The notes below the pieces were generated by a model. It saw only the letters and a list, made by a program, of their open reading frames with translations. It was not told the DNA's origin and ran no database searches. This document shows, piece by piece, positions 15,254 through 24,258 of a DNA stretch of 64,000 bases; the first letter of the stretch is position 1, and every line of letters begins with the position of its first letter. Source of the stretch: Vibrio jasicida CAIM 1864 = LMG 25398 (GTDB lineage: Bacteria > Pseudomonadota > Gammaproteobacteria > Enterobacterales > Vibrionaceae); contig NZ_BAOG01000053.1 in the NCBI RefSeq assembly GCF_000400365.1, forward strand, positions 248,001 to 312,000, in the 5' to 3' direction. Made by a program: the position numbers and the translations under genes.

Positions 15254-17878
15254 TTACGCAGAAACAGAATCGGACAACTTTTCAATCAGCTTCTCGCGCA
15301 ATTCGTCTTGTTGTTCATCACTCAGACGACCACCAGCATCACTTGTGAGGATAAACAAATCTTCTGCACGTTCTCCAATTGTGGTGATCTTAGCGGCGTG
15401 TAAGTTAATGCCTAAGTCTGCAAACGTACGCCCCACTTTGGCTAGAAGCCCAGGCGTATCAAGTGCCACGAACTCCATTAAAGTGCGTTTCTTGCTCTTA
15501 GTTGGTAGAAAGTCGACTTTGGTTTTGACGTTAAAGTGCTGAAGTTTATTTGGTGTACGACGTGTTTTGATTTTTGTCGGACGACCATCTTCCAATACGT
15601 GAGTAATGTGCTTGGTGACAGCGCCATGACGACCTTCTTCAATTGCTTTACCGTGTTGATCCAGCACCATAAAGGTATCGAGTACATAGCCATCTTTACT
15701 GGTCATGATCTGCGCGTCATGAACGTTAAAATTACGACGATCGAGCTCTGCAACCACCGTCGCGAATAGGGCTGGTTGGTCTGGGCAGTAGACGAACACT
15801 TCGGTACCACCACGCGTGGCTTTTTTGCTGATCAGAACCAGTGGTTTACTTGCGTCTTCCATACGCAGCAAGTTCTCACAATGCCAAGCAATTTGTTTAT
15901 GGGTATGACGCAAAAAGTAGTCGGCTTTAAAGCGCTGCCAAAGCACCTCGATCTCGCGTGCCGAGAAACCCTCTTTACGCAGTAGCGCTGACGCCATTTG
16001 CTGGTTGTGGCGTATACGTTCACGAACATCCACAGGGTTCTCCAAGCCGCGACGCAACGCGCGCTGAGTTGAGTAGAACAATTCCGCGAGCAGGGTACGC
16101 TTCCAGCTATTCCAAAGCTCTGGGTTAGTCGCACAGATATCGGCAACAGTCAGGCATACTAGGTATTCAAGATACTCTTCATCACGTACTTGTTTCGCAA
16201 ACTCAGTGATGACGTCTGGATCGTATATATCGCGTCGCTGAGCGGTCACAGACATCAGTAAGTGATGCCTTACTAGCCAACTTACCAATTTCGCTTCAGG
16301 TTTAGATAGGCCGTGCTCAATACAAAAATCATACGCTTCACCTTCACCAATAACGGAGTGATCGCCACCACGCCCTTTACCGATATCATGGAAAATCGCG
16401 GCCAGAATCAGCAATTCTTTCTTTTGAATACGAGGGTAAACTTCACAACAAATCGGGTGCTTGCTGTGGTTTTCTGCGTAGCTAAAAGTATTGATGTGTT
16501 TGAGTAGGCGAATGCTGTGTTCATCCACGGTATAAACATGGAACAAATCAAATTGCATCTGACCGACAATTTGGCTCCATTGCGGAAGATACGCCGCCAG
16601 TACACCAAGTTTGTGCATCAGACTGAACGCCTTATGCAGCGCATTTGGATGACGACACAGTGCCATAAACTTTTCACGCGCTTCAGGAATAGTGTGCAAG
16701 AACTTGTTTAAGCGACGACGCGCAGTACGCAACTGACGCAACGTAGGAGGGCTCACGCCTTCGATGCTCGAATCATTGGCGATGTGCAGGAACATATCCA
16801 AAATGGTTTCAGGACGAGCTTGGAACAGCGCGGGTTTGCGAGCCTCGATCAGTGAACCACGGCGTTGGAAATCCTCATCAATGATTTCGGCATCTGCAGA
16901 GGCACCACCGTTGATGATCGCTTGATCAAACAGCTTGAGAAGCATTTTATTAAGCTCTGCTACACGTCTAAGCGTACGGTAGAACTCTTTCATCATCATT
17001 TCGACGCCGCGGTTACCTTCGCCGACATAGCCCAAATGTTCAGCCACTTGTGCTTGATGTCCGAACGTTAAACGGTTGTCATAACGGCGTAGTTCAATAT
17101 GCAGAGCAAAACGGACTCGCCATAAGAAATCCTGACACTCAACCAACTCACGGTATTCTGCGTCGGTAAGAAAGCCATAGCGGCTCATTTCCAGCAATGA
17201 AGTCGCACCAAAGTGACGACGTGCTACCCAACTTAAAGTGTGAATATCCCGTAGACCGCCTGGGGTTGACTTGATGTCAGGTTCAAGGTTGTAGGTGGTG
17301 TCATGGTAACGAGCATGGCGCTCACGTTGTTCTTGAATCTTGGCGCGGTAAAAGGTTTCACTTGGCCAGAAAGAGTCGGATAGCACCACTTTCTTCAACG
17401 CTTGGAAAGTGTCTTCACTACCACACAACAAACGAGCTTCCTGTAGGTTGGTTGCAACAGTTAAATCCGCTCGGCCAATTTCCGCACATTCAGCAACAGT
17501 TCGAACGGCATGACCGACTTCGAGGCGCAAATCCCAAAGTAGGGTAATGAATTCACTGATTTTAGCTTCAAGGGCGTTCGGTAATTTGTTGTTCGACAAA
17601 ATCAAAATGTCGATATCAGAAAGGGGGTGTAACTCACCACGGCCATAACCACCTACTGCAACCAGCGATATATTATGGATGTCTTTGAAGCCAAAGTGTT
17701 GCCACAAACGGTTGAGGAGTAAGTCCATGTACTCAGCGCGTGACAACACCAAATTGGTGACCGGATGGTGGTTAAGAAATTCTTGTTTTTGGAATGAACT
17801 GAATTTTTCGAGTTCTTGCTTAAGTTCAGCGATGTTGATCTGTTCATCGGTAAACGAAAGAGGGGACTGAAGAGTCAT
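15254..17878 (-). CDS. glnD: PII uridylyltransferase / uridylyl-removing enzyme
   Basis: An 874-residue nitrogen sensor that uridylylates PII (GlnB) when glutamine is low and removes UMP when it is high. The nucleotidyltransferase motif VGGYGRGELHPLSDIDILIL is near residues 78-97, the HD hydrolase motif AAIFHDIGKGRGGDHS is in the middle, and two ACT domains lie at the C-terminus (EVFVYCPDQPALFATVVAEL; LMEFVALDTPGLLAKVGRTF) for glutamine sensing. It is preceded by map on the same strand, as in E. coli. Its substrate gene glnB is also in this window, at 40808. Confidence 0.97.
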   Translation of the reverse strand: MTLQSPLSFTDEQINIAELKQELEKFSSFQKQEFLNHHPVTNLVLSRAEYMDLLLNRLWQHFGFKDIHNISLVAVGGYGRGELHPLSDIDILILSNNKLPNALEAKISEFITLLWDLRLEVGHAVRTVAECAEIGRADLTVATNLQEARLLCGSEDTFQALKKVVLSDSFWPSETFYRAKIQEQRERHARYHDTTYNLEPDIKSTPGGLRDIHTLSWVARRHFGATSLLEMSRYGFLTDAEYRELVECQDFLWRVRFALHIELRRYDNRLTFGHQAQVAEHLGYVGEGNRGVEMMMKEFYRTLRRVAELNKMLLKLFDQAIINGGASADAEIIDEDFQRRGSLIEARKPALFQARPETILDMFLHIANDSSIEGVSPPTLRQLRTARRRLNKFLHTIPEAREKFMALCRHPNALHKAFSLMHKLGVLAAYLPQWSQIVGQMQFDLFHVYTVDEHSIRLLKHINTFSYAENHSKHPICCEVYPRIQKKELLILAAIFHDIGKGRGGDHSVIGEGEAYDFCIEHGLSKPEAKLVSWLVRHHLLMSVTAQRRDIYDPDVITEFAKQVRDEEYLEYLVCLTVADICATNPELWNSWKRTLLAELFYSTQRALRRGLENPVDVRERIRHNQQMASALLRKEGFSAREIEVLWQRFKADYFLRHTHKQIAWHCENLLRMEDASKPLVLISKKATRGGTEVFVYCPDQPALFATVVAELDRRNFNVHDAQIMTSKDGYVLDTFMVLDQHGKAIEEGRHGAVTKHITHVLEDGRPTKIKTRRTPNKLQHFNVKTKVDFLPTKSKKRTLMEFVALDTPGLLAKVGRTFADLGINLHAAKITTIGERAEDLFILTSDAGGRLSDEQQDELREKLIEKLSDSVSA

Positions 17879-17933
17879 ATTTGCTATCCGTGCAACTTGC
17901 TACTGTAAGCAATCTAACAAATTTGAAGCAGAT

Positions 17934-17960
17934 AAAAAATATCCCCGCATGGGCGGGGAT
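17934..17960 (-). terminator. Terminator of map
   Basis: ATCCCCGC (17941-17948) pairs with GCGGGGAT (17953-17960), four-base loop, and on the minus strand the stem is followed by ATTTTTTAT. Confidence 0.85.
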
Positions 17961-17978
17961 AAGGAAAGTGATATGCGA

Positions 17979-18857
17979 TTATGCGTTTTTCATTAAACGA
18001 GGAATCGTGTCGTCGCTACGAAGCGTCAGCACTTCACAACCGTCTTTCGTCACCACAATGGTGTGTTCCCACTGTGCCGAGTTTTTACCATCGCCAGTGT
18101 ATACCGTCCAATCGTCTTGTGCGTCGACTGTACAGCCAAACTTACCTGCGTTGATCATTGGCTCGATAGTAAAACACATGCCTTCTTTTAGTACGCGACG
18201 GTCTTTGTTCTTGTAGTGAACCACTTGTGGCTCTTCGTGGAACTCATCACCGATGCCGTGACCGCAGAAGTCTTTCACGATAGAGAACTTGTTGCGTGGG
18301 TTGTTCTTGTTGTTCTCTTTGATGTACTTCTCGATTGCTGTACCGATATCACCAACTGTTGCACCAGGCTTAACTTGACGCATACCAATGTACAGAGACT
18401 CTTGAGCAACCATACACAAACGTTTGTTTGCTGGAGATACATCACCAACTAGGAACATCTTAGAAGTGTCGCCGTGGTAGCCTTGTGGACGAACGCTTAG
18501 ATCTGCGTTTTCATCGTTAGGCACGATAACCGTGATATCAACGTTAATGATGTCACCATCTTTAAGTACCGCTGGCTTCATTTGGCCATTTGCACCTTTT
18601 TCATCTTCTGTCGCAGGGATGCCGTGACAAACGATGTGGTTGATTGACGTACAGATTGATTTAGGGAATCCATGGTAATCAAGCGGTGCAGAGTAAGCGC
18701 CTCGCTCTAGAGCGTAATCGTGACAGATTTTGTTTAATTCTTCTGTCGTCACACCCGCCTTGATGTGCGGTTCGATCATTTCTAGAGTGTCTGCGGCTAG
18801 CTTGCCCGCAATACGCATGCGTTCGATTTCTTCAGCAGTTTTAATCTTGATTGACAT
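17979..18857 (-). CDS. map: Methionine aminopeptidase type I
   Basis: A 292-residue cytosolic metalloenzyme that removes the initiator Met. The five metal ligands are readable: Asp in IINVDITV, Asp in YHGDTSKMF, His in CGHGIGDEFHEEP, Glu in CFTIEPM and Glu in SAQWEHTIVV. It is some 28 residues longer than E. coli Map (264), partly through inserts near KGANGQMKPAVLKDG and PNDENADLSVRPQG. It is divergent from rpsB, as in E. coli, and ends at its own terminator before glnD. Confidence 0.96.
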   Translation of the reverse strand: MSIKIKTAEEIERMRIAGKLAADTLEMIEPHIKAGVTTEELNKICHDYALERGAYSAPLDYHGFPKSICTSINHIVCHGIPATEDEKGANGQMKPAVLKDGDIINVDITVIVPNDENADLSVRPQGYHGDTSKMFLVGDVSPANKRLCMVAQESLYIGMRQVKPGATVGDIGTAIEKYIKENNKNNPRNKFSIVKDFCGHGIGDEFHEEPQVVHYKNKDRRVLKEGMCFTIEPMINAGKFGCTVDAQDDWTVYTGDGKNSAQWEHTIVVTKDGCEVLTLRSDDTIPRLMKNA

Positions 18858-19062
18858 TGGCTTTCTCTACTTATTCGTAAGCACGTAAACGTGCGAATGC
18901 GCGCATTCTATCAGACAACCCTTGCTTAACCCAAGCCAGTTAAGAATATGAGTCATTCTTACTTAAAGTGTAGTGATGGAATTTGGTGAAGAGTAGGGTG
19001 GTCATGCAATGGGGGTAAGAAGTGTAAGAAACAATTTTTACTAGCCATCTTAGGCTAAAATA

Positions 19063-19078
19063 TGGTATAAAGCGCGCC
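19063..19078 (+). promoter_or_regulatory. rpsB promoter
   Basis: TGGTATAAA is an extended -10 (TATAAA at 19066-19071) followed by the GC-rich discriminator GCGCGCC, the type found at stringently controlled ribosomal promoters. No good -35 is visible. Confidence 0.5.
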
Positions 19079-19169
19079 GGAATCGAGGACTGTTCTCTTT
19101 ACTTTTCATTAGAAGAGTAGCGAAGCAAGCTTCTTCCAATTAACTTTTATCTTTAAATCACACACATTC

Positions 19170-19252
19170 CGTCACATGTTCCGGGGTGCTGAGCAGAAGC
19201 TTGGTCGGAATTATGGGGGATGTGGAGGCCTAACCCCATAGAGGATTTTAAA
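19170..19252 (+). promoter_or_regulatory. Ribosomal protein S2 leader (probable autoregulatory site)
   Basis: TATGGGG (19212-19218) pairs with CCCCATA (19234-19240) just before the GAGGA ribosome-binding site, and an upstream arm (GTTCCGGGGTGCTGAGC) offers further pairing. In E. coli S2 represses rpsB-tsf translation through a conserved leader structure, and this region is the right place and size for it; the exact fold was not computed. Confidence 0.6.
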
Positions 19253-19981
19253 ATGGCAACTGTATCAATGCGCGATATGCTGAAAGCTGGTGTTCACTTC
19301 GGTCACCAAACTCGTTACTGGAACCCAAAAATGAAGCCATTCATCTTTGGTGCTCGTAACCGCGTTCACATCATCAACCTAGAAAAAACTGTACCAATGT
19401 TCAACGAAGCTCTAGCTGAACTAGCTAAAGTTGGCGAGAAGAAAGGTAAAGTTCTATTCGTAGGTACTAAGCGCGCTGCATCTGAAGCTGTTAAAGAAGC
19501 TGCAATCGCAAGCAACCAATACTACGTTAACAACCGTTGGTTGGGCGGCATGCTAACGAACTACAAAACAGTTCGTCAGTCTATCAAGCGTCTAAAAGAT
19601 TTCGAAGCACAAGCACAAGACGGTACTTTCGAAAAACTAACTAAGAAAGAAGCTCTAATGCGTACTCGTGAAATGGAGAAGCTAGAGAAATCTCTTGGTG
19701 GTATCAAAGATATGGGCGGCCTACCAGACGCTCTATTCGTAATCGACGCTGATCACGAGCACATTGCAATTAAAGAAGCTAACAACCTAGGTATTCCAGT
19801 ATACGCTGTGGTAGATACTAACTCTAACCCAGACGGCGTTGACTACATCATCCCAGGTAACGACGACGCGATCCGCGCAGTTCAACTATACCTAAACGCT
19901 GTTGCATCTGCAGTAACTGAAGGTCGCAACAAAGACGTTGCAGTAGTTGCTGAAAAAGACGGTTTCGTAGAAGCTGAATAA
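19253..19981 (+). CDS. rpsB: 30S ribosomal protein S2
   Basis: A 242-residue small-subunit protein: MATVSMRDMLKAGVHFGHQT, NNRWLGGMLTNYKTVRQS and ALFVIDADHEHIAIKEANNL are S2 landmarks. The ATG at 19253 gives the conserved N-terminus and has GAGGA upstream; an in-frame ATG at 19220 falls inside the leader hairpin. Of 17 Leu codons, 14 are CTA. It is co-transcribed with tsf, with a hairpin between them. Confidence 0.98.
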   Translation: MATVSMRDMLKAGVHFGHQTRYWNPKMKPFIFGARNRVHIINLEKTVPMFNEALAELAKVGEKKGKVLFVGTKRAASEAVKEAAIASNQYYVNNRWLGGMLTNYKTVRQSIKRLKDFEAQAQDGTFEKLTKKEALMRTREMEKLEKSLGGIKDMGGLPDALFVIDADHEHIAIKEANNLGIPVYAVVDTNSNPDGVDYIIPGNDDAIRAVQLYLNAVASAVTEGRNKDVAVVAEKDGFVEAE

Positions 19982-20051
19982 TAGCGGCTCTGCGTCACAC
20001 TTAGTCTATGTGAAACCTTGTTGTAGCATAGACTGAGTTATAGTTAGCAAT

Positions 20052-20081
20052 GGGGGCCGACAATGTAGGCCCCTGTTTTTT
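20052..20081 (+). terminator. Terminator or attenuator between rpsB and tsf
   Basis: GGGGCC (20053-20058) pairs with GGCCCC (20068-20073), then TGTTTTTT. A weaker stem (AGTCTATG with CATAGACT, about 20003-20033) lies just upstream. Partial termination here would make S2 more abundant in mRNA than EF-Ts, as known for E. coli. Confidence 0.7.
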
Positions 20082-20112
20082 ACCTTATTTCGAATCAAAC
20101 GAGGAATAGAGA

Positions 20113-20958
20113 ATGGCAACTGTAACTGCTGCTCTAGTTAAAGAACTTCGCGAGCGCACTGGCGCTGGCATGATGGAATGTAAGAAAGCGCTTGTAGAAG
20201 CAAACGCTGACATCGAACTAGCAATTGAAAACATGCGTAAATCTGGCGCAGCGAAAGCAGCTAAAAAAGCTGGTAACGTTGCAGCTGAAGGCGCAATCAT
20301 CATCAAAGAAGAAAACGGCGTAGCTGTTCTTCTTGAAGTTAACTGTCAAACTGACTTCGTAGCAAAAGACGCTAGCTTTACTGCATTCGCTGAAGACGTT
20401 GCAGTTGCAGCACTAGCTTCTAAAGCTTCTGTTGAAGAGCTTCAAGCTCAATTCGAAGAAACTCGCGTTGCACTAGTTGCAAAAATCGGTGAAAACATCA
20501 ACATCCGTCGCGTTGCTTACGTTCAAGGTAATGCAATTGCTTCTTACCGTCACGGTGAGAAAATCGGTGTTGTTGTTGCTGGTGAAGGCGATGCTGAAAC
20601 TCTTAAGCACGTTTCTATGCACGTTGCTGCTTCTCGTCCTGAGTTCGTTAACCCAGAAGACGTACCAGCTGACGTAGTTGCTAAAGAGAAAGAAGTTCAA
20701 GTTGAAATCGCTATGAACGAAGGCAAGCCTCAAGAGATCGCTGAGAAGATGGTTATTGGCCGCATGAAGAAATTCACTGGCGAGATCTCTCTAACTGGTC
20801 AAGCTTTCATCATGGAACCTAAGAAAACTGTAGGTGAAATGCTGAAAGAAAAAGGTGCATCTGTATCTACTTTCGTTCGTCTAGAAGTAGGTGAAGGCAT
20901 CGAAAAAGCTGCAGAAATGAGCTTTGCTGAAGAAGTTGCTGCGGTACAAAAAGGTTAA
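20113..20958 (+). CDS. tsf: Elongation factor Ts
   Basis: A 281-residue nucleotide exchange factor for EF-Tu. The N-terminal UBA-like domain (ALVKELRERTGAGMMECKKA) is followed by the core with VNCQTDFVAKDASF, the conserved TDFV segment that inserts into EF-Tu. Length is near E. coli EF-Ts (283). GAGGAATAG precedes the ATG. Followed by its own terminator, 153 bases before pyrH. Confidence 0.98.
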   Translation: MATVTAALVKELRERTGAGMMECKKALVEANADIELAIENMRKSGAAKAAKKAGNVAAEGAIIIKEENGVAVLLEVNCQTDFVAKDASFTAFAEDVAVAALASKASVEELQAQFEETRVALVAKIGENINIRRVAYVQGNAIASYRHGEKIGVVVAGEGDAETLKHVSMHVAASRPEFVNPEDVPADVVAKEKEVQVEIAMNEGKPQEIAEKMVIGRMKKFTGEISLTGQAFIMEPKKTVGEMLKEKGASVSTFVRLEVGEGIEKAAEMSFAEEVAAVQKG

Positions 20959-20982
20959 TCCTTAGCGTATAGAGCAAATATT

Positions 20983-21010
20983 AGACCGTAGCCTTGGCTG
21001 CGGTCTTTTT
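20983..21010 (+). terminator. Terminator after tsf
   Basis: AGACCG (20983-20988) pairs with CGGTCT (21001-21006) with an inner GC/GC step, then TTTTT. Confidence 0.75.
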
Positions 21011-21111
21011 ACGAAAAGAGCGGCGAAACTTAGCCGTGATGAATAGCTATAAGTCACCTTGTGTCTATTCATGACTGTTAATCAACAACTCTCTTTTGGA
21101 AGGTAAACTCC

Positions 21112-21843
21112 ATGACTACGAACCCTAAACCAGCGTATCAACGTATTCTATTAAAACTGAGTGGTGAAGCTCTTCAAGGCGAAGAAGGTTTCGGTATTGA
21201 CCCTGCGGTTCTTGACCGTATGGCTCAAGAAGTTAAGGAGCTGGTTGAACTGGGTGTTCAAGTTGGTGTGGTAATCGGTGGTGGTAACCTATTCCGTGGT
21301 GCTGGTCTGGCTGAAGCGGGCATGAACCGCGTTGTGGGTGACCACATGGGTATGCTAGCAACAGTAATGAACGGTCTAGCAATGCGTGACGCACTTCACC
21401 GCGCATACGTAAATGCTCGCGTAATGTCTGCAATTCCTCTAAAGGGTGTGTGTGACGATTACAATTGGGCAGACGCTATCCGCGAACTTCGCCAAGGCCG
21501 TGTAGTAATCTTCTCGGCAGGTACAGGTAACCCATTCTTCACAACAGATTCAGCGGCTTGTCTACGTGGTATCGAAATCGAAGCTGACGTAGTTCTAAAA
21601 GCGACAAAAGTTGATGGTGTATTTACTGCTGACCCAGTAGCAAACCCAGACGCAGAGCTGTATGATAAGCTATCTTACACTGAAATTCTGGATAAAGAAT
21701 TGAAAGTGATGGACTTGGCTGCGTTCACACTTGCTCGTGACCACAAAATGCCAATCCGCGTATTTAACATGAATAAGCCAGGCGCACTACGTCGCGTGGT
21801 AATGGGCGAAGCTGAAGGCACGTTGATCTGCGCTGACGCGTAA
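21112..21843 (+). CDS. pyrH: UMP kinase
   Basis: A 243-residue hexameric amino-acid-kinase-family enzyme that phosphorylates UMP to UDP. Key blocks are ILLKLSGEALQGEEGFGIDP, VVIGGGNLFRGAGLAEAGMN and VVIFSAGTGNPFFTTDSAAC. It feeds both nucleotide synthesis and UDP-sugar needs of the envelope genes downstream. GGAAGG lies before the ATG. Order tsf-pyrH-frr is as in E. coli. Confidence 0.98.
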   Translation: MTTNPKPAYQRILLKLSGEALQGEEGFGIDPAVLDRMAQEVKELVELGVQVGVVIGGGNLFRGAGLAEAGMNRVVGDHMGMLATVMNGLAMRDALHRAYVNARVMSAIPLKGVCDDYNWADAIRELRQGRVVIFSAGTGNPFFTTDSAACLRGIEIEADVVLKATKVDGVFTADPVANPDAELYDKLSYTEILDKELKVMDLAAFTLARDHKMPIRVFNMNKPGALRRVVMGEAEGTLICADA

Positions 21844-21941
21844 ATCTCAGCGCCATTCAACAAGAGACATTGGATGGCGTTTTGCTTTGCTTAAGCCCTT
21901 TAAGCTTTCTTCATGAAAGATGACATTTTTAAGGTGAAACC

Positions 21942-22499
21942 GTGATTAACGAAATCAATAAAGACGCGCAAGAGCGCATGGACAAAAGCGTTGAAGCGCT
22001 AAAGAACAACCTTTCAAAAGTTCGTACTGGCCGCGCACACCCAAGCCTACTATCTGGCATCTCTGTAGAATACTACGGCGCAGCTACTCCTCTTAACCAA
22101 ATCGCTAACGTTGTTGCTGAAGACGCTCGTACTCTAGCAATCACAGTTTTCGACAAAGAACTAACTCAAAAAGTTGAAAAAGCGATCATGATGTCTGACC
22201 TTGGCCTAAACCCAATGTCTGCTGGCACAATCATCCGCGTTCCACTTCCACCGCTAACAGAAGAGCGTCGTAAAGACCTAGTTAAGATCGTTCGTGGTGA
22301 AGCTGAAGGCGCACGTGTTGCTGTTCGTAACATCCGTCGTGACGCAAACAGCGACCTAAAAGGTCTTCTAAAAGATAAAGAAATCTCTGAAGACGAAGAT
22401 CGTAAAGCACAAGACGAAATTCAGAAATTGACTGACGTAGCAGTTAAGAAGATCGACGACGTTCTTGCTGCAAAAGAAAAAGAGTTGATGGAAGTTTAA
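21942..22499 (+). CDS. frr: Ribosome recycling factor
   Basis: A 185-residue factor that, with EF-G, splits post-termination ribosomes. VRTGRAHPSLLSGISVEYYG and RVPLPPLTEERRKDLVKIVR are canonical, and the length equals E. coli RRF. It starts with GTG at 21942, preceded by AAGGTG; this is the only start that gives the family N-terminus (MINEINKDAQERMDKSVEAL). Confidence 0.98.
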   Translation: MINEINKDAQERMDKSVEALKNNLSKVRTGRAHPSLLSGISVEYYGAATPLNQIANVVAEDARTLAITVFDKELTQKVEKAIMMSDLGLNPMSAGTIIRVPLPPLTEERRKDLVKIVRGEAEGARVAVRNIRRDANSDLKGLLKDKEISEDEDRKAQDEIQKLTDVAVKKIDDVLAAKEKELMEV

Positions 22500-22523
22500 T
22501 ACTCCCATCCACATCACTGTTGG

Positions 22524-22557
22524 AAAACGCTGTGCTCACAGCTCAGCGTTTTTTTGT
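22524..22557 (+). terminator. Terminator after frr
   Basis: AAAACGCTG (22524-22532) pairs with CAGCGTTTT (22544-22552), followed by a seven-base T run. It separates frr from the uppS envelope group. Confidence 0.85.
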
Positions 22558-22595
22558 GTTAGTCTATCCAACTGATGGAACTCAATTAACTCCCT

Positions 22596-23351
22596 ATGCA
22601 AAATTCTCAAGCCTTCTCTGATTCCCTTCCTAAACATATTGCCATCATTATGGACGGTAATGGTCGTTGGGCTAAGTCCAAAGGAAAGCCTCGTGTATTC
22701 GGTCATAAAAAGGGCGTAAACGCCGTTCGTAAGACCGTTGCAGCCGCTTCCAAGCTTGGTATCAAAGCCATGACTTTGTTCGCTTTCAGCAGCGAAAACT
22801 GGCGTCGTCCAGAAGAAGAAGTCGGCCTTTTAATGGAGCTATTCATTTCTGTCTTATCGAGTGAAGTGAAAAAGCTGCACAAAAACAACTTACGCCTACG
22901 TGTCATTGGCGATACCAGCCGTTTTAGTGAACGCTTACAAGGTAAAATTCTTGAAGCGGAAGCTCTAACTGCCGGCAACACGGGGATGGTGATTAACATT
23001 GCAGCCAACTATGGTGGCAAGTGGGACATCACAGAGGCGGCCAAATCGTTAGCGTTAAAAGCGCGTAACGGTGAGATCCGTGTAGAGGATATCAATGAGC
23101 AGTTGATTACCCAGCATCTGACTATGGCTGATCTACCAGAAGTCGATCTATTGATTCGTACTAGTGGTGAGTGTCGCATCAGTAACTTCATGCTGTGGCA
23201 AATGGCTTATGCTGAAATGTACTTTACTCCTGAGTACTGGCCTGAATTCGATGAAGACAGCTTAGTAGAGGCTGTGACTTGGTTTATCAACCGAGAGCGT
23301 CGTTTTGGTTGTACTGGTGAACAAGTGAAGGCATTGATGGCTGCTCAATAA
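22596..23351 (+). CDS. uppS: Undecaprenyl diphosphate synthase
   Basis: A 251-residue cis-prenyltransferase making the C55 carrier lipid for peptidoglycan and O-antigen. The catalytic Asp20 is in IAIIMDGNGRWAKSKGKPR; FSSENWRRP and DLLIRTSGECRISNFMLWQM are family motifs. It is first in the run uppS-cdsA-dxr-rseP-bamA-skp-lpxD. No strong Shine-Dalgarno precedes the ATG, but the N-terminus fits. Confidence 0.97.
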   Translation: MQNSQAFSDSLPKHIAIIMDGNGRWAKSKGKPRVFGHKKGVNAVRKTVAAASKLGIKAMTLFAFSSENWRRPEEEVGLLMELFISVLSSEVKKLHKNNLRLRVIGDTSRFSERLQGKILEAEALTAGNTGMVINIAANYGGKWDITEAAKSLALKARNGEIRVEDINEQLITQHLTMADLPEVDLLIRTSGECRISNFMLWQMAYAEMYFTPEYWPEFDEDSLVEAVTWFINRERRFGCTGEQVKALMAAQ

Positions 23352-23363
23352 GGACTAGTTAGT

Positions 23364-24206
23364 TTGAAACAGAGAATAATAACAGCACTAATTTTAGCTC
23401 CCCTGGTTATTTTAGGTATTTTTAAGTTACCACTAATGGGCTTTATCATCGCATTGACCGCGATAACCCTATTAGGTTTTTGGGAGTGGACTCAGTTTAC
23501 AGAAAGCAAATCTCGCATTGCTGCCCTTGTTCCGGCTGCCGTTGTTACCGGACTTAGTTTTCTATTCATTTCGCCTGATGCAGCAAGCCTTAACCAACTG
23601 GCAGCTCCGCATTACACCGTTTTAGCACTCGGTTTTGCTTGGTGGATTATCGCAAGTGGAATGGCAATTACTTACCCTAAAACCACTAATTTGTGGCAAA
23701 GTAGTAAAGTGTTGCGCCATGTATTTGGTTTCCTTACGTTGATCCCTTTCTTATGGAGTGTGATCATTCTTAGGGCTTCTGATTTTGCAGTAGATCCATA
23801 CCACGGCGCAAAACTTGTGCTGTATGTTTGCTTCTTGGTATGGGCTGCTGATAGTGGTGCTTACTTTGCTGGTAAAAGCATGGGTAAGCGCAAAATGGCG
23901 CCTCATGTGAGCCCAAACAAGACGATAGAAGGCTTGATTGGCGGCATTATCGCAGCATTAATTGTTGGCTGGTTGTTCGCCGGTTGGTTTGATATCCAAT
24001 TTACTAGTCCAATTCACATGGTGGTCATCACATTGGTTACTGTCGTGATTTCTGTGCTTGGTGATTTGGTTGAAAGCATGTTCAAACGTGTGTCAGGCAT
24101 CAAAGACAGCAGCAAGATCATTCCAGGTCACGGCGGTATCCTAGATCGTGTCGATAGCCTTACCGCTGCATTCCCAGTATTTGCTCTTCTTTACTACGTA
24201 TTCTAA
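23364..24206 (+). CDS. cdsA: Phosphatidate cytidylyltransferase (CDP-diglyceride synthase)
   Basis: A 280-residue polytopic inner-membrane enzyme converting phosphatidic acid and CTP to CDP-diacylglycerol. The C-terminal signature SVLGDLVESMFKRVSGIKDS, then SSKIIPGHGGILDRVDSL, is complete. The start is TTG at 23364, with AAGGA at 23350-23354 overlapping the uppS stop; no ATG is available before TM1. It lies 12 bases after uppS, so they are one unit. Confidence 0.95.
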   Translation: MKQRIITALILAPLVILGIFKLPLMGFIIALTAITLLGFWEWTQFTESKSRIAALVPAAVVTGLSFLFISPDAASLNQLAAPHYTVLALGFAWWIIASGMAITYPKTTNLWQSSKVLRHVFGFLTLIPFLWSVIILRASDFAVDPYHGAKLVLYVCFLVWAADSGAYFAGKSMGKRKMAPHVSPNKTIEGLIGGIIAALIVGWLFAGWFDIQFTSPIHMVVITLVTVVISVLGDLVESMFKRVSGIKDSSKIIPGHGGILDRVDSLTAAFPVFALLYYVF

Positions 24207-24258
24207 TTTAATCGGGAGCGGCATCGTCGCTCTTGAGTTTTTCTAACGGTCTTACATC

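Larger units (their letters stand above)
18858..19252. other. Divergent map-rpsB intergenic region with rpsB promoter and leader
   Basis: A 395-base gap without an ORF. It holds the map start region, an extended -10 promoter for rpsB near 19066 and a structured rpsB leader of about 175 bases. No other feature was seen between 18880 and 19020. Confidence 0.6.

Noticed and set aside
22575..22605. A sigma-E-like promoter (GGAACT) before uppS
   Set aside because: The -35 is incomplete, there is no TCTAA/TCAAA -10 at proper spacing, and the site runs into the start codon.
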